This document shows, in pieces, positions 13,201 through 22,147 of a stretch of DNA of 64,000 bases. The stretch is taken from contig NC_083880.1 in the NCBI RefSeq assembly GCF_032452875.1, forward strand, positions 55,006,829 through 55,070,828, given 5' to 3'. The position numbers were made by a program, and so were the translations under genes. Origin of the DNA: Bos javanicus (Eukaryota; Chordata; Mammalia; Artiodactyla; Bovidae). Below the pieces are notes generated by a model. It was not told the origin of the DNA. It did not search any database and saw nothing but the letters and a program-made list of their open reading frames with translations. Each line of letters starts with the position of its first letter. The stretch's first letter is position 1.

Positions 13201-15163
13201 GTTTCTTGTTTTACACAAAGAGAAAATACAGATCAGCCAAGGAGCAAGCTGAAAGCATTTATAATCTGATCACTTAGAGATACCCATCTTCGACAGGTCA
13301 GTCTGATTTTTTACAGCCCTTCATCTGTACATATTCTCAAGTGCTTTATTTAAAAACCTTTCAAATTGAAAGGTACTGATTCTTAGAGGGAATACCTGCC
13401 CACTGAAGTCATCCATTCAGTAACTGCTGGGTTTAAATATGTTTTAATAGAGTCACAAAGTAAGACCGACTCTAAGACAGGGAAGTACCCACCGGGCATT
13501 TCATTGCATTAGGAGACTTCAGATTTTTCACCTTCCTGTTGCTTGTTCGGGAACCAAAGGACAGTTTGGTTCGGTGAAACCAAAGGTGTTTCACCGAGAC
13601 ACCTGCTTCCTCTGCCTCCATCTCAGGGACTTGTGGCTGGTCCCACCGTGCAGAGAGGCGGCGATGGAGTCATACACACGTGGCACCCCCACAGCTCAGG
13701 GCCTCTCCAGGGAAAGCCCTTCAAGAGAGCCAGTTACACTGGTCCCAGTAGGAGGGCACCTCCAGGAGGCTCCTGGGTGAGAGGGCCTCACTGAGGTCGG
13801 GCTCTTTAGGTTTCAGACGTGGTCCCTATGCCAGGGCCAGGCAGACCGAGGGCGTGATTCCCCGACAACCAGCCGCTAGGTGGAATTCAGCTGCTAACAA
13901 TCACTGATGAGCGGGTGGTTGATCAGACAGCACGCTTCCCAGGAAAACATGTCTACAGGGAACATAATAGCTATGAAATCTCAGGAGATGACTCAGTGGT
14001 TCAGCCTTTGAGAATAGCGAGGGGAGCACAATGCCAGTTCCTCCTGGGGCTTCGGACGAGAATAAGTCAATCACCTGAGGCTGCTGGCCCTCAACTGCTC
14101 CAGCCCTTCCCTCGGGAGAAGTATGGCCAATGAACGCAGGCAGTATGGGGCAGGGCTCCACCAGGGCTCCAGGTGTCCCGACAGGGATAGCACAGGTGTC
14201 TGGGGACAGTGACCACCACCAGGCAAGAGCCTCCTGTTGTGCTGGGCACCATACTCTCTCAGCACCAACCACGGTAGGGCCCCCTGACAGCACTGGGGAG
14301 ATTACCACTGAAGAAGCTGGCGGCAGTAACGTTTCAGAGCCCCCATTTCTACGTCCTCACACCCAAGAGCAGGCTCTGGACTGGAAGAGTCCCCTGAAGT
14401 CCGTCTCCACCAGTAAGAACCCTCAGCAAGAAAAGCAAAGTGATGCTCCCAGTGCTGACAAGTCGGTGGAGGGCAGGGGGACACCTTGAACTTGAGTTTG
14501 GGGCCCCCTCAGGAGGTGACAGGAGGAAGAGGGGCCGCTCTAAGCAAATGTGGCCTGACCAAGCCTGGCCTCTCCTGCCCCCCACCCCCTGCCACCCCCA
14601 TCACTCACACACACACAGAACACCCCCCCCACCACATGCTCCACCCCACTAGCCTGGGTACCAGCATTCACAATGGTGTTTGAAAAGCGAAACAGAACTG
14701 AACTTTTTTTTTTTTTAAGAACTGAACTTTTAACACAGCAAGAGTTGCTGTGGAAGCAGATAATCTACTATTCCTTGGTAGACTTTAAGTCGTGCATAAG
14801 ACAGGACAGTAAGGTTTTGCTCATTATAAACAATATAAGGATGCTGACCATCTCATTCAGGAGCCAAATAAAAATATTTACACCCGAGGGCAACCCTTTC
14901 AAAGACTGAAACACACAGTTGCCCTTTCATGTTATCTCCTGTGGTCTGAAGTGGATGTTTTCCTCCAAATCTGGGCCAGGACAAGTGCTTTTCCTGGGAA
15001 CACGTCACCCTTCTCTCTGCGTGGCTCTCCCAGGCCATCCTCATGTCCCCAGGCTAGGTCTGAGGCCGGGGTCTGAGGGCTTCACGCTCATGACCTGGCC
15101 TCTGCGCTGGCACCCCCTCCGCTCACCTGTGACGGCATCGAAGAACTCCTCCTCTCCGTTCAT
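1079..15163 (-). CDS. OSBPL2: OSBPL2 (oxysterol-binding protein-related protein 2), spliced, 3' part outside window
   Basis: Seen: ten exons join in phase at 15127-15163, 11725-11869, 9989-10064, 9706-9840, 9026-9123, 6473-6655, 4807-4914, 3955-4044, 2466-2589 and 1079-1207. Together they are 1125 nt, or 375 codons, and every boundary is GT-AG. The product has the ORP signature EQVSHHPP at residues 174-181 and LGETYE just before it. It has no PH domain, and an FFAT-like EFFDA lies at residues 6-10. Known of the family: ORP2 is a short ORP that binds VAP at the ER through FFAT and moves cholesterol against PI(4,5)P2 between membranes; human variants cause dominant hearing loss (DFNA67). The 375 residues match the first 375 of the roughly 480-residue human protein without a length change. 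The last exons lie left of base 1. The start is firm: an in-frame TGA lies two codons upstream (15169-15167) and the -3 base is A. No break or frameshift is seen. Confidence 0.97.
1208..2465. other. OSBPL2 intron between exons 9 and 10
   Basis: Intronic. It contains an oligo-T run near 1769-1782 and one CHR-type SINE (1854-1985). The rest is unique sequence with no supported exon. Confidence 0.7.
1854..1985 (+). repeat. CHR-type tRNA-Glu-derived SINE
   Basis: The order is typical of cetartiodactyl CHR elements: GGGACGTCCCAGGCAGTCCAGTG, then a diverged B-box region, then GGTCAGGGAACTGAG, and a CAAAA-rich tail. Confidence 0.75.
2466..2589 (-). CDS. OSBPL2: OSBPL2 coding exon 9
   Basis: Acceptor CTCCAG|CAAAAAG and donor AACCG|GTACGG. 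It encodes residues 291-332 (KLFVIYGKWTECLWGIDP, then the basic ESFRKQERRGD stretch). Confidence 0.96.
2590..3954. other. OSBPL2 intron between exons 8 and 9
   Basis: No exon or young repeat is recognised. Around 3600-3700 there is an oligo-A/GA run and text loosely like an old MIR3/L2 end (AACTGAGACCCA), too weak to call. Confidence 0.6.
3955..4044 (-). CDS. OSBPL2: OSBPL2 coding exon 8
   Basis: Acceptor TGCAG|GACTGG and donor AAAAG|GTAGAT. It encodes residues 261-290 (GDKCVLHFKPCGLFGK, then EGYIQDK), a strand-rich part of the ORD barrel. Confidence 0.95.
4088..4217 (+). repeat. GA/GGA-rich purine tract
   Basis: About 130 nt is almost pure purine on the plus strand (GAGA, GGAGA, GGGGA units), an imperfect simple repeat. 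Confidence 0.8.
4290..4432 (+). repeat. Old L1M 3'-end fragment
   Basis: It reads GCTGATGGTTACACAATTC, then TACTTTAAATGGGTGGATTT, then ATTATATCTTAACAAAGCTG. This is the usual order at the 3' end of ancient mammalian L1s. Confidence 0.75.
4807..4914 (-). CDS. OSBPL2: OSBPL2 coding exon 7
   Basis: Acceptor TTTCAG|ACATAAG and donor CACAG|GTAACG. It encodes residues 225-260 (AYTWTNPTCCVHNVIIGKLW), core beta strands of the ORD. Residue 227 is Lys where I recall Asn in human. Confidence 0.96.
4915..6472. other. OSBPL2 intron between exons 6 and 7
   Basis: Mostly GC-rich unique sequence. I see no exon, clear SINE or LINE. Confidence 0.6.
6473..6655 (-). CDS. OSBPL2: OSBPL2 coding exon 6 (EQVSHHPP signature)
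   Basis: Acceptor TTCCAG|GGAAG and donor TCAA|GTGAGT. It encodes residues 164-224 plus two bases. It carries the OSBP fingerprint EQVSHHPP; the two His (178, 179) are the family's phosphoinositide-headgroup ligands. Confidence 0.97.
6928..6986. repeat. Alternating (CA)n/(CG)n microsatellite
   Basis: ACACACGC-type units run into CGCGCGCGCGCG near 6969-6981 and then CACAC. It is nearly strict purine-pyrimidine alternation. Confidence 0.9.
8724..8826. repeat. Local duplication with 10-bp inverted repeat
   Basis: CCATCCCCTCTCTGCTCCTG with AACCTAAC recurs as CCATCCCCTCTCCATTCCTG with AACCTAAC about 70 bp on. Between them ACCTAACCTA (8746-8755) and TAGGTTAGGT (8762-8771) form a perfect inverted repeat with a 6-nt loop. 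Confidence 0.7.
9026..9123 (-). CDS. OSBPL2: OSBPL2 coding exon 5
   Basis: Acceptor TTCCAG|TCTGTG and donor ATCAG|GTAAG. It encodes residues 132-163 with SQWERTGKPFNPLLGETYE, a hallmark stretch of OSBP-related proteins that helps line the lipid pocket and bind phosphoinositide. Confidence 0.97.
9124..9705. other. OSBPL2 intron between exons 4 and 5
   Basis: GC-rich unique sequence with no recognised element. Confidence 0.6.
9706..9840 (-). CDS. OSBPL2: OSBPL2 coding exon 4
   Basis: Acceptor CTAG|GAGCTG and donor TGCAG|GTGGG. It encodes residues 87-131, including MPIAFNEPLSFLQR and EYMEHVYLIH, the conserved N-terminal part of the ORP lipid-binding fold. It is exactly 45 codons, phase 0 at both ends. 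Confidence 0.96.
9989..10064 (-). CDS. OSBPL2: OSBPL2 coding exon 3
   Basis: Acceptor TGCAG|GACATC and donor CTTG|GTGAG. It encodes residues 61-86, entering the ORD lid region (SDFSVWSILKK). The intron to the next exon is only 148 nt (9841-9988). Confidence 0.95.
10065..11724. other. OSBPL2 intron between exons 2 and 3
   Basis: GC-rich unique sequence. No exon or clear repeat is recognised. Confidence 0.6.
11725..11869 (-). CDS. OSBPL2: OSBPL2 coding exon 2
   Basis: Acceptor ATGCAG|GC and donor ACAG|GTAGG. It encodes residues 13-60 plus two bases of codon 61. This is an acidic, Ser-rich, poorly conserved linker between the FFAT motif and the lipid-binding domain, with several substitutions against human as remembered. 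Confidence 0.95.
13571..13597. repeat. Perfect 10-bp inverted repeat
   Basis: TCGGTGAAAC (13571-13580) and GTTTCACCGA (13588-13597) are exact reverse complements with a 7-nt spacer. Confidence 0.8.
14694..14731. repeat. 14-bp direct repeat flanking a bare oligo-T run
   Basis: AGAACTGAACTTTT occurs at 14694-14707 and again at 14718-14731, separated only by T residues and one A. It looks like a target-site duplication around a poly(A) tail with no body, or a slippage duplication. Confidence 0.75.
15127..15163 (-). CDS. OSBPL2: OSBPL2 coding exon 1 (start codon, FFAT motif)
   Basis: ATG is at 15163-15161. It encodes residues 1-12 plus the first base of codon 13, with EFFDA as the VAP-binding FFAT core. 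The donor is G|GTGAGC (GT at 15126-15125). The 5' limit of this exon is uncertain; a CAG acceptor just above 15193 would give about 30 nt of 5' UTR. Confidence 0.95.
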
Positions 15164-17079
15164 CCTTCAGCAGCTGGGCGCCCGCCGCCTGATCTGGAGG
15201 GTCCTCTACTCAATCATTGTACTGAATCTACATTGACAGTGTAAGAAATCTCACACTGAGAACTTTTTAAGGTAAAAATCCAATAGGCACTGGAGACCTA
15301 CAGGGGAAAAAATTTTTTTTAGTGTATTTAGCTTTCAGAAGTTGTATAGTTTAGAAACATTTAAAAATACCTATTCACTATCCTTGAGTTCATCTTGATT
15401 ACATCTGAGCAAAGAAGTAAAAGGAATGACCTCACACAAGAGGAAACAGTCACACCTCTGTCCTTCAGTGGGCACCACTATCTGAAGTTACTTTAAAAGC
15501 CACTGTCCACTGAAATGACTAATCTGGGGTCACGTGGACAGTTCAAAAGGCCAATTAGTGAAAGTGAGGCGTCCACACATCAAGGCCCCAACACACCTTT
15601 GCCACTGCATATCTTCACCAGAAGCTGGAACAAGTGGTTATAAATAATGCAAAGTTCTGTTAAAACATTTATTCCACATCAACCTGAAACCAATTTTCAA
15701 TTCTGGAGGATTAAGACTGCTGTTTAAGTTCGCTGTCCTCAGCATAAACTGTAATCAACTTAAATTTTCTCAAAATTATATTAGCTCAATATTTTAGAAC
15801 TCATGCATATTAACTTCTCCCTTATGAAGCACAGTGTTTCATCAATGGCAAGAGACTGTCCCCACAGATTTGACGTTCTAGGAAAATCAGCAGAGACCCA
15901 CGGTTCATTCACTGTGTGAGGCTGAGTGCTCCCTTCCAGTTCTGAGAGCAGTTCCAAAGGAACAGGTGGTCCCCCAGTCCTTGGAGCGGCCACATGGCAC
16001 CTGGTGTCACCTCCAAAGCATTCATCTCGGGCTCTGTCCTGAGCACAGGTGAGCGTCTATGTCATACAACCAACTGCAATTGGGTTTTCCCTCCTTCCTC
16101 CCCACAAGAAGCTCTCTCATCAGTTTCCTTTCCTTCCCCACCTTCCTAACCTACAGGCAGAACCACACCCGGGCAGCTTCAGGAAACACCCATTCAAAGC
16201 CTCACTCAGTCACCCATGCTGGTTCTGTTTTCCTTTTGGCAAATTAGAAAAGTTATTGCTCACTTCTGACTCTTCTCTGATGTGACAGGCCCAATCACAC
16301 TCGGGCTCCAGAAGCCACGAAGTGGAACCAGGGTTCCCTGGAGGAGAAATGGCTGAGCCCAGAACTGGGGTTCCTCTAGAGGCAGCAGGAAGCTGGCAAG
16401 ACTACTTGAGTCAGGTCAAAAGGCTCAGAAGAACCTGCAGAGGCTCCACTGCATCAGCAGGTTCCTGTGAGCCCTGAGAACAGCCAGAGTAGTCACCTCT
16501 CACCTCACACATTTAAGTCCCTGGGTTCTCTGAGATGCTGAAAAAGAAATCGACTGGTCACCACTGGATGGATGACGCCAATACATTCTTCTGAAAACTA
16601 GGACATGCAGGAAAGCATCAAGCCTTTGAGTTGCCTTCCTGTGCAGGTTCTCTGTCCCACTTTTTAGAGGCGTTCCTGCTGATCCATGAAGGACCAGGCT
16701 ATGTCCATTCTGTGTGCAACCCTGACGAATTCCCATGTCTGAGTGCTGGCCACCCATGGTCGTGCCATCACAGAACCACATGCGCTACCTGCCTCCTCCT
16801 TGGGGGTCCTGCTAAGAGAATGGACCCTCCTCCAACCTTAACTACCAACCTAAGGAACACAGAGAAGACAGGAACATGCCAAACTCCACCAAAGGGACAC
16901 TGTGGGCAAAATCCAGACCCTGGGCAAGTATACAGGATGAAACCCAGCTCCTCCAACCAATAAATCACACACACATAAAGTGGCAGGTAAAGGGACCCTT
17001 CCCTATCTCGAGTGAGATGAGTTTCATGGGTACAGACAGATGTCAGAACTCATTGTACGCTTTCAATATGTGCAATTTA

Positions 17080-17210
17080 GGGAACTCCTAGTGGTCCAGT
17101 GGTTACAACTCCACACTTGCATGGCTGAGGGTGTGGCTTTGATCCCTGTTGGAGGAACTAAGACTCTGCAAGCTGTGCAGTGTGGCCAAAAATAAAAATA
17201 AATAAATACC
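17080..17210 (+). repeat. CHR-type tRNA-Glu SINE with target-site duplication
   Basis: It begins GGGAACTCCTAGTGGTCCAG, continues through AACTAAGACTCTGC, and ends in an (AAAT)n-like tail. TGCAATTTA flanks it at 17071-17079 and 17211-17219. The flanks read as an old L1M 3' end (CAATATGTGCAATTTACTG). Confidence 0.85.
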
Positions 17211-17714
17211 TGCAATTTACTGTATGTTAATTACACCCCCTAGTTCAGTTCAGTTCAGTTTAGTCGCTCAGTCATGTCCGACTCTTTGCGACCCCATGGA
17301 CTGCAGCACACCAGGCCTCGCTGTCCATCACCAACTCCCAGAGTCTACCCAAACCCATGTCCATTGAGTCAGTGATGCCATCCAACCATCTTATCCTCTG
17401 TCGTCCCCTTGTCCGCCTGCCCTCAATCTTTCCCGGAATCAGGGTCTTTTCAAATGAGTTAGCTCTTCACATCAGGTGGCCAAAGTATTGGAGTTTCAGC
17501 TTCAACATCAGTCCTTCCAATGAACACCCAGGACTAATCTCCTTGAGGATGGACTGGTTGGATCTCCTTGCAGTCCAAGAGACTCTCAAGAGTCTTCTCC
17601 AACACCACAGTTCAAAAGCATCAATTCTTCGACGCTCTGCTTTCTTTACAGTCCAACTCTCACATCCATACATGACTAGTGGAAGAACAATAGCCTTGAC
17701 TAGACGGACCTTTG

Positions 17715-17983
17715 GAGAAGGCAATGGCACCCCACTCCAGTACTCTTGCCTGGAAAATCCCATGGACGGAGGAGCCTGGTAGGCTGCAGTCCATGGGGTC
17801 GCTAGGAGTCGGACACGACTGAGCGACTTCACTTTCACTCTTCACTTTCATGCATCGGAGAAGGAAATGGCAACCCACTCCAGTGTTCTTGCCTGAGGAA
17901 TCCCAAGGACGGGGGAGCCTGGTGGGCTTCCGTCTGTGGGGTCGCAGAGAGTCGGACACGACTGAAGTGACTTAGCAGTTAGC
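17715..17983 (+). repeat. Bov-A2 SINE inside the BovB
   Basis: Two related units each carry GGCAATGGCACCCCACTCCA or GGAAATGGCAACCCACTCCA, and each ends near AGTCGGACACGACTGA. The 13-bp duplication AGACGGACCTTTG flanks the whole at 17702-17714 and 17984-17996, so this insertion postdates the BovB. Confidence 0.93.
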
Positions 17984-18060
17984 AGACGGACCTTTGTTGG
18001 CAAAGTAATTGCTTTTGAATATTCTGTCTAGGTTGGTCATAACTTTCCTTCCAAGGAGTG

Positions 18061-19017
18061 CTAAGAGTCTTTAATTTCATGGCTGCAGTCACCATGTGCA
18101 GTGATTCTGGAGCCCCAAAAATAGTCAGCCACTGTTTCCACTATTTCCCCATCTATTTGCCATGAAGTGATGGGACCGGATGCCATGATCTTCGTTTTCT
18201 GAATGTTGAGCTTTAAGCCAACTTTTTCACTCTCCTCTTTCACTTTCATCAAGAGGCTCTTTAGTTCTTCTTCACTTTCTGCCATAAGGGTAGTGTCATT
18301 TGCATATCTGAGGTTATTGATATCTCTCCCAGCAATCTTGATTCCAGCTTGTGCTTCATCCAGCCCAGCGTTTCTCATGATGTACTCTGCATAGACGTTA
18401 AATAAGCACGGTGACAATATACAGCCTTGACGTACTCCTTTTCTTATTTGGAACCAGTCTGTCGTTCCATGTCCAGTTCTAACTATTGCTTCCTGACCTG
18501 CATACAGATTTCTCAAGAGGCAAGTCAGGTGGTCTGGTATTCCCATCTCTTTCAGAATTTTCCACAGTTGATTGTGATCCACACAGTCAAAGGCTTTGGC
18601 ATAGTCAATATAGCAGAAATAGATGTTTTTCTGGAACTCTCTTGCTTTTTCCATGATCCAGCAGATGTTGGCAATTTGATCTCTGGTTCCTCTGCCTTTC
18701 CTGAAACCAGTCTGAACATCTGGAAGTTCATGGTTCACGTATTGCTGAAGCCTGGCTTGGAGAATTTTGAGCATTATTTTGCTAGCATGTGAGATGAGTG
18801 CAATTGTGCAGTAGTTTGAGCATTCTTTGGCATTGCCTTTCTTTGGGATTGGAATGAAAATTGACCTTTTGCAGTCCTGTGGCCACTGCTGAGTTTTCCA
18901 AATTTGCTGGCATATTGAGTGCAGCACTTTCAAAGCATCATCTTTTAGGGTTTGAAACAGTTCAACTGGAATTCCATCACCTCCACTAGCTTTGTAGTGA
19001 TGCTTCATAAGGCCCAC
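18061..19017 (-). pseudogene. BovB reverse-transcriptase fragment, inactive
   Basis: This 318-codon open stretch matches the RTE-clade reverse-transcriptase domain: palm motif A at KAFDCVDH, motif B at RQGCILSP, motif C as YAND. Changing the first Asp of YADD to Asn should remove a metal ligand. It has no complete N-terminal endonuclease in frame and lies inside a host intron on the host sense strand. Confidence 0.88.
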
Positions 19018-20109
19018 TTGACTTCACATTCCAGGATGTCTGGCTCTAGGTGAGTGATCACACCATCGTGATTATCTGGGTCGTGAAGCTCTTTTTTGTA
19101 CAGTTCTTCTGTGTATTCTTGCCACCTCTTCTTAATATCTTCTGCTTCTGTTAGGTCCATACCATTTCTGTCCTTTATCGAGCCCATCTTTGCATGAAAT
19201 GTTCCCTTAGTATCTCTAATTTTCTTGAAGAGATCTCTAGTCTTTCCCATTCTATTATTTTCCTCTATTTCTTTGCACTGATTGCTGAGGGAGGCTTTCT
19301 TATCTCTCCTTGCTATTCTTTGGAACTCTGCATTCAAATGGGTATATCTTCCCTTTTCTCCTTTGCTTTATGCTTCTCTTCTTTTCACAGCTATTTGTAA
19401 GGCGTCCTCAGACAGCCATTTTGATTTTTTGCATTTCTTTTTCTTGGGATGGTCTTGATCCCTGTCTCCTGTACAATGTCACGAATCTCTGTCCATAGTT
19501 CATCAGGCACTCTGTCTATCAGATCTAGTCCCTTAAATCTATTTCTCACTTCCACTGTAATCATAAGGGATTTGGTTTAGGTCATACCTGAATGGTCTAG
19601 TGGTTTTCCCCACTTTCTTCAATTTAAGTCTGAATTTGGCAATAAGGAGTTCATGATCTGAGCCACAGTCAGCTCCCAGTCTTGTTTTTGCTGACTATAT
19701 AGAACTTCTCCATCTTTGGTTGCAAAGAATATAATCAATCTGATTTCAGTGTTGGCCATCTGGTGATGTCCATGTGTAGAGTTTTCTCTTGTGTTGTTGG
19801 AAGAGGGTGTTTGCTATGACCAGTGTGTTCTCTTGGCAAAACTCTATTAGCCTTTGCCCTGCTTCATTCTGTACTCCAAGGCCAAATTTGCCTGTTACTC
19901 CAGGTGTTTCTTGACTTCTTACTTTTGCATTCCAGTCCCCTATAATGAAAAGGATATCTGTTTTGGGTGTCAGTTCTAAAAGGTCTTGTAGGTCTTCATA
20001 GAACCGTTCAACTTCGGCTTCTTCACACCCCCAAAAGATACTTAAAGGCACACATGTCATAACTGTATCTTTTAAACTGCTCTTATTTTTTAGAGCTATG
20101 CACTGAAAC

Positions 20110-20310
20110 AAATTGGATAGAACAACAGCACGTCTGGGAGTTTCTTCAAAATGACTCGGGGAGAGGGGAGGGTGGTTAAGGGGATGAGATGGGCCAGGAG
20201 CTGGTGAACTGCTGGGTATGAGATGGGCTCACAGGGGACCATGGCACTGTGCTGCCAGTTTCTCTGTACCTTTAATATCTCCCATAATAGAAGGCATGTT
20301 CAAAGCCATG
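20110..20310 (+). repeat. Possible old L1M 3'-end fragment
   Basis: The text resembles the GTACCTTTAATATCTCCCAT and AATAGAAGG endings of old L1 3' UTRs. The assignment is weak. Confidence 0.4.
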
Positions 20311-22011
20311 GTATTTTCTTTTTATATGCTTCCTTGCCCATAACAAAAGTCCCAATGTTAAAAGTAAATCAATCAAAACTCACGGAAAGTCTTTAAAATG
20401 AAGGTCAGGCTTAAAGTGAGATGTCAGGCTGGACAAACACTGAAGACAGGAGCTGAGCCAATAGCTGGGACCGTGACATGGCTGCAGCCCTGTGACCCTG
20501 CCATGCAGATCTGTGGTCCAACCACCACCAGGTACCCAAGCCCCATACAGGAGGCGCCACGAGTCAAGGCCAGAAGCCTCGCAGCCGCCTCAGACCTGCA
20601 CACACCCGCAGGTGCACAGTTAATCCCGCCCAGCATCCAGGCCATGCCGGGGGAGTCGTTCTAAAAGCCACACACCTTGTACGGTCTTCACTGTGCCAGG
20701 AGAAACCAGCCACCACCATGGGGTCAACATAAGACAGCAGTGATCTACCTCCTTCAGGACAGAGGGTACGCCTGGGAGGGACAGCTCCCAAGGAAGGCCT
20801 CTCCTGAGTTTGGGGGGGACCAGGGGCAGGGGGAGTGGGGCCCCAGGGGCATGGGGGCAGGGCATCCTTGGTCCCACCTCCGTTTGGCTGCCCACCTGAC
20901 CTCTTCTCAGAAGCCTTATGGCTGTGGGACCCTCCATACTCAGTCCCCTGCTGAGTGGCCTCTGACCCCAAGGTGGTCCTGGCCCCCGACCCAGCCCACA
21001 CTCATGGAGGGACCCTAAGGTGGGCAGCGAGCAGAAAGCCTCCTCTCCGGTGTGTCTGCTAGGCCTCAGAGAAGACAGGGTTTCAGGAAAGGACTCTTTT
21101 TCCAAATCAGCTGCTTCCTTTTCTAAGTCCAGAGAAAAACGCAGAAAAGTAAGCTTGTGCTGGACATCTCTGTGGGCCTCCAGGGGCTCCCTCTGCAGCC
21201 CCTCCTCAAGCCCCACAGTGAGCATTCCCTCCAGGTCCCATCAAGGGATAGCCAGGGCGCCCCACGGCTTGCAGGTCCCCACAAGGTGCCTGCCCCTCCA
21301 CAGAGCCCCTCACCTCTCTTCAAGGTGCCCACCCCCAGAGTGCTGCCCCGTGCTCCCAGGACCCAGCTCCAAATGCGGACTGTCCACCACCACATATACG
21401 AATACCCACGCTCAAGTCTTACAAACCCATCTTTACATTTTCTTAGAAAAACAGACCTAGTCACTGAGGAATAAGTGGCTGGCTTAGGGACCTGGTGGTT
21501 AATCTCCAAGGTCTACTCACTAAAGAGTCAAACTGTGTGTTACTTCTCTGCTCAAAAATGAGCAAGGCAACCTAGATGCAATCTTCACGAAGAAAGAAAA
21601 GCTCACCAATAATTTGAAAATTCTAAAGCTACTTTTGCAGTTAAATGTCAATTCTGAATTTAAATTGTCCAAAATAATATAAATTTTATTTAGTAATTTT
21701 AAAATACATTAGCAAGCATCAACCAGATGGAAGATAAGAAACAGACGACTTGAACAACACCATCAACCAATTAGACCTAACAGATGTATCCAGAACACTC
21801 TACCCAACAACAGGACACACCTTCTCAAGCGCATGTGGGACGCTCTCCAGGACAGACCATATGTCAGGCTGCAGGCTACGTCTCAGCAGATTTTAAATGA
21901 TCTGTATCATACAAAGCATCTTCTCTGACTATAAAAGAATGAGTTAGAAATCACTAACAGAAGGAAAACTAGAAAATTCACAAAGTTTGGAAATTAAGTA
22001 ACATTCTCTTA

Positions 22012-22147
22012 GGAATTCCCTGGTGGTCCAGTGGTTAGGATTCAGCTTTCACTCTCAGTGGCCTGAGTTCAATCTGCCTGAGTTCAATCTCTAGGCAGGG
22101 AACTAAAATCCCACAAGCTGCCCGGCACTGCCAAAACAAAACGAAAA
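22012..22147 (+). repeat. CHR-type SINE within the L1
   Basis: It begins GGAATTCCCTGGTGGTCCAG, continues with GGTTAGGATT and a partly duplicated CTGAGTTCAATCT, then AGGCAGGGAACTAAAATCCC and a CAAAA tail. The duplicated internal 15-20 bp looks like local slippage. Confidence 0.85.

Larger units (their letters stand above)
11870..15126. other. OSBPL2 intron between exons 1 and 2
   Basis: Mostly unique. It includes a hairpin (13571-13597), a CA/C-rich stretch at about 14595-14640 and a 14-bp direct repeat around an oligo-T run (14694-14731). No exon is supported. Confidence 0.6.
17241..20034 (-). mobile_element. BovB (RTE-type) LINE, 5'-truncated, split by a SINE
   Basis: On the minus strand the copy runs from an endonuclease fragment (GDWNAKV at about 19.9 kb) through reverse transcriptase (18061-19017; motifs KAFDCVDH and GVRQGCILSP, and YAND in place of the catalytic YADD) to a tail of CTGAA units at 17241-17262, as is usual for RTE elements. 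ACACCCCC at 17233-17240 and 20035-20042 is its target-site duplication. The reading frame is broken between the two domains and near the 3' end, where the Bov-A2 sits. It is a dead copy, not a host gene. Confidence 0.93.

Noticed and set aside
17467..17959. Open frames at 17467-17838 and 17660-17959 on the minus strand
   Set aside because: They are translations of Bov-A2 and BovB repeat sequence, not genes.
18427..18792. Plus-strand open frame of 121 codons opposite the BovB
   Set aside because: It is the antisense shadow of the reverse-transcriptase domain.
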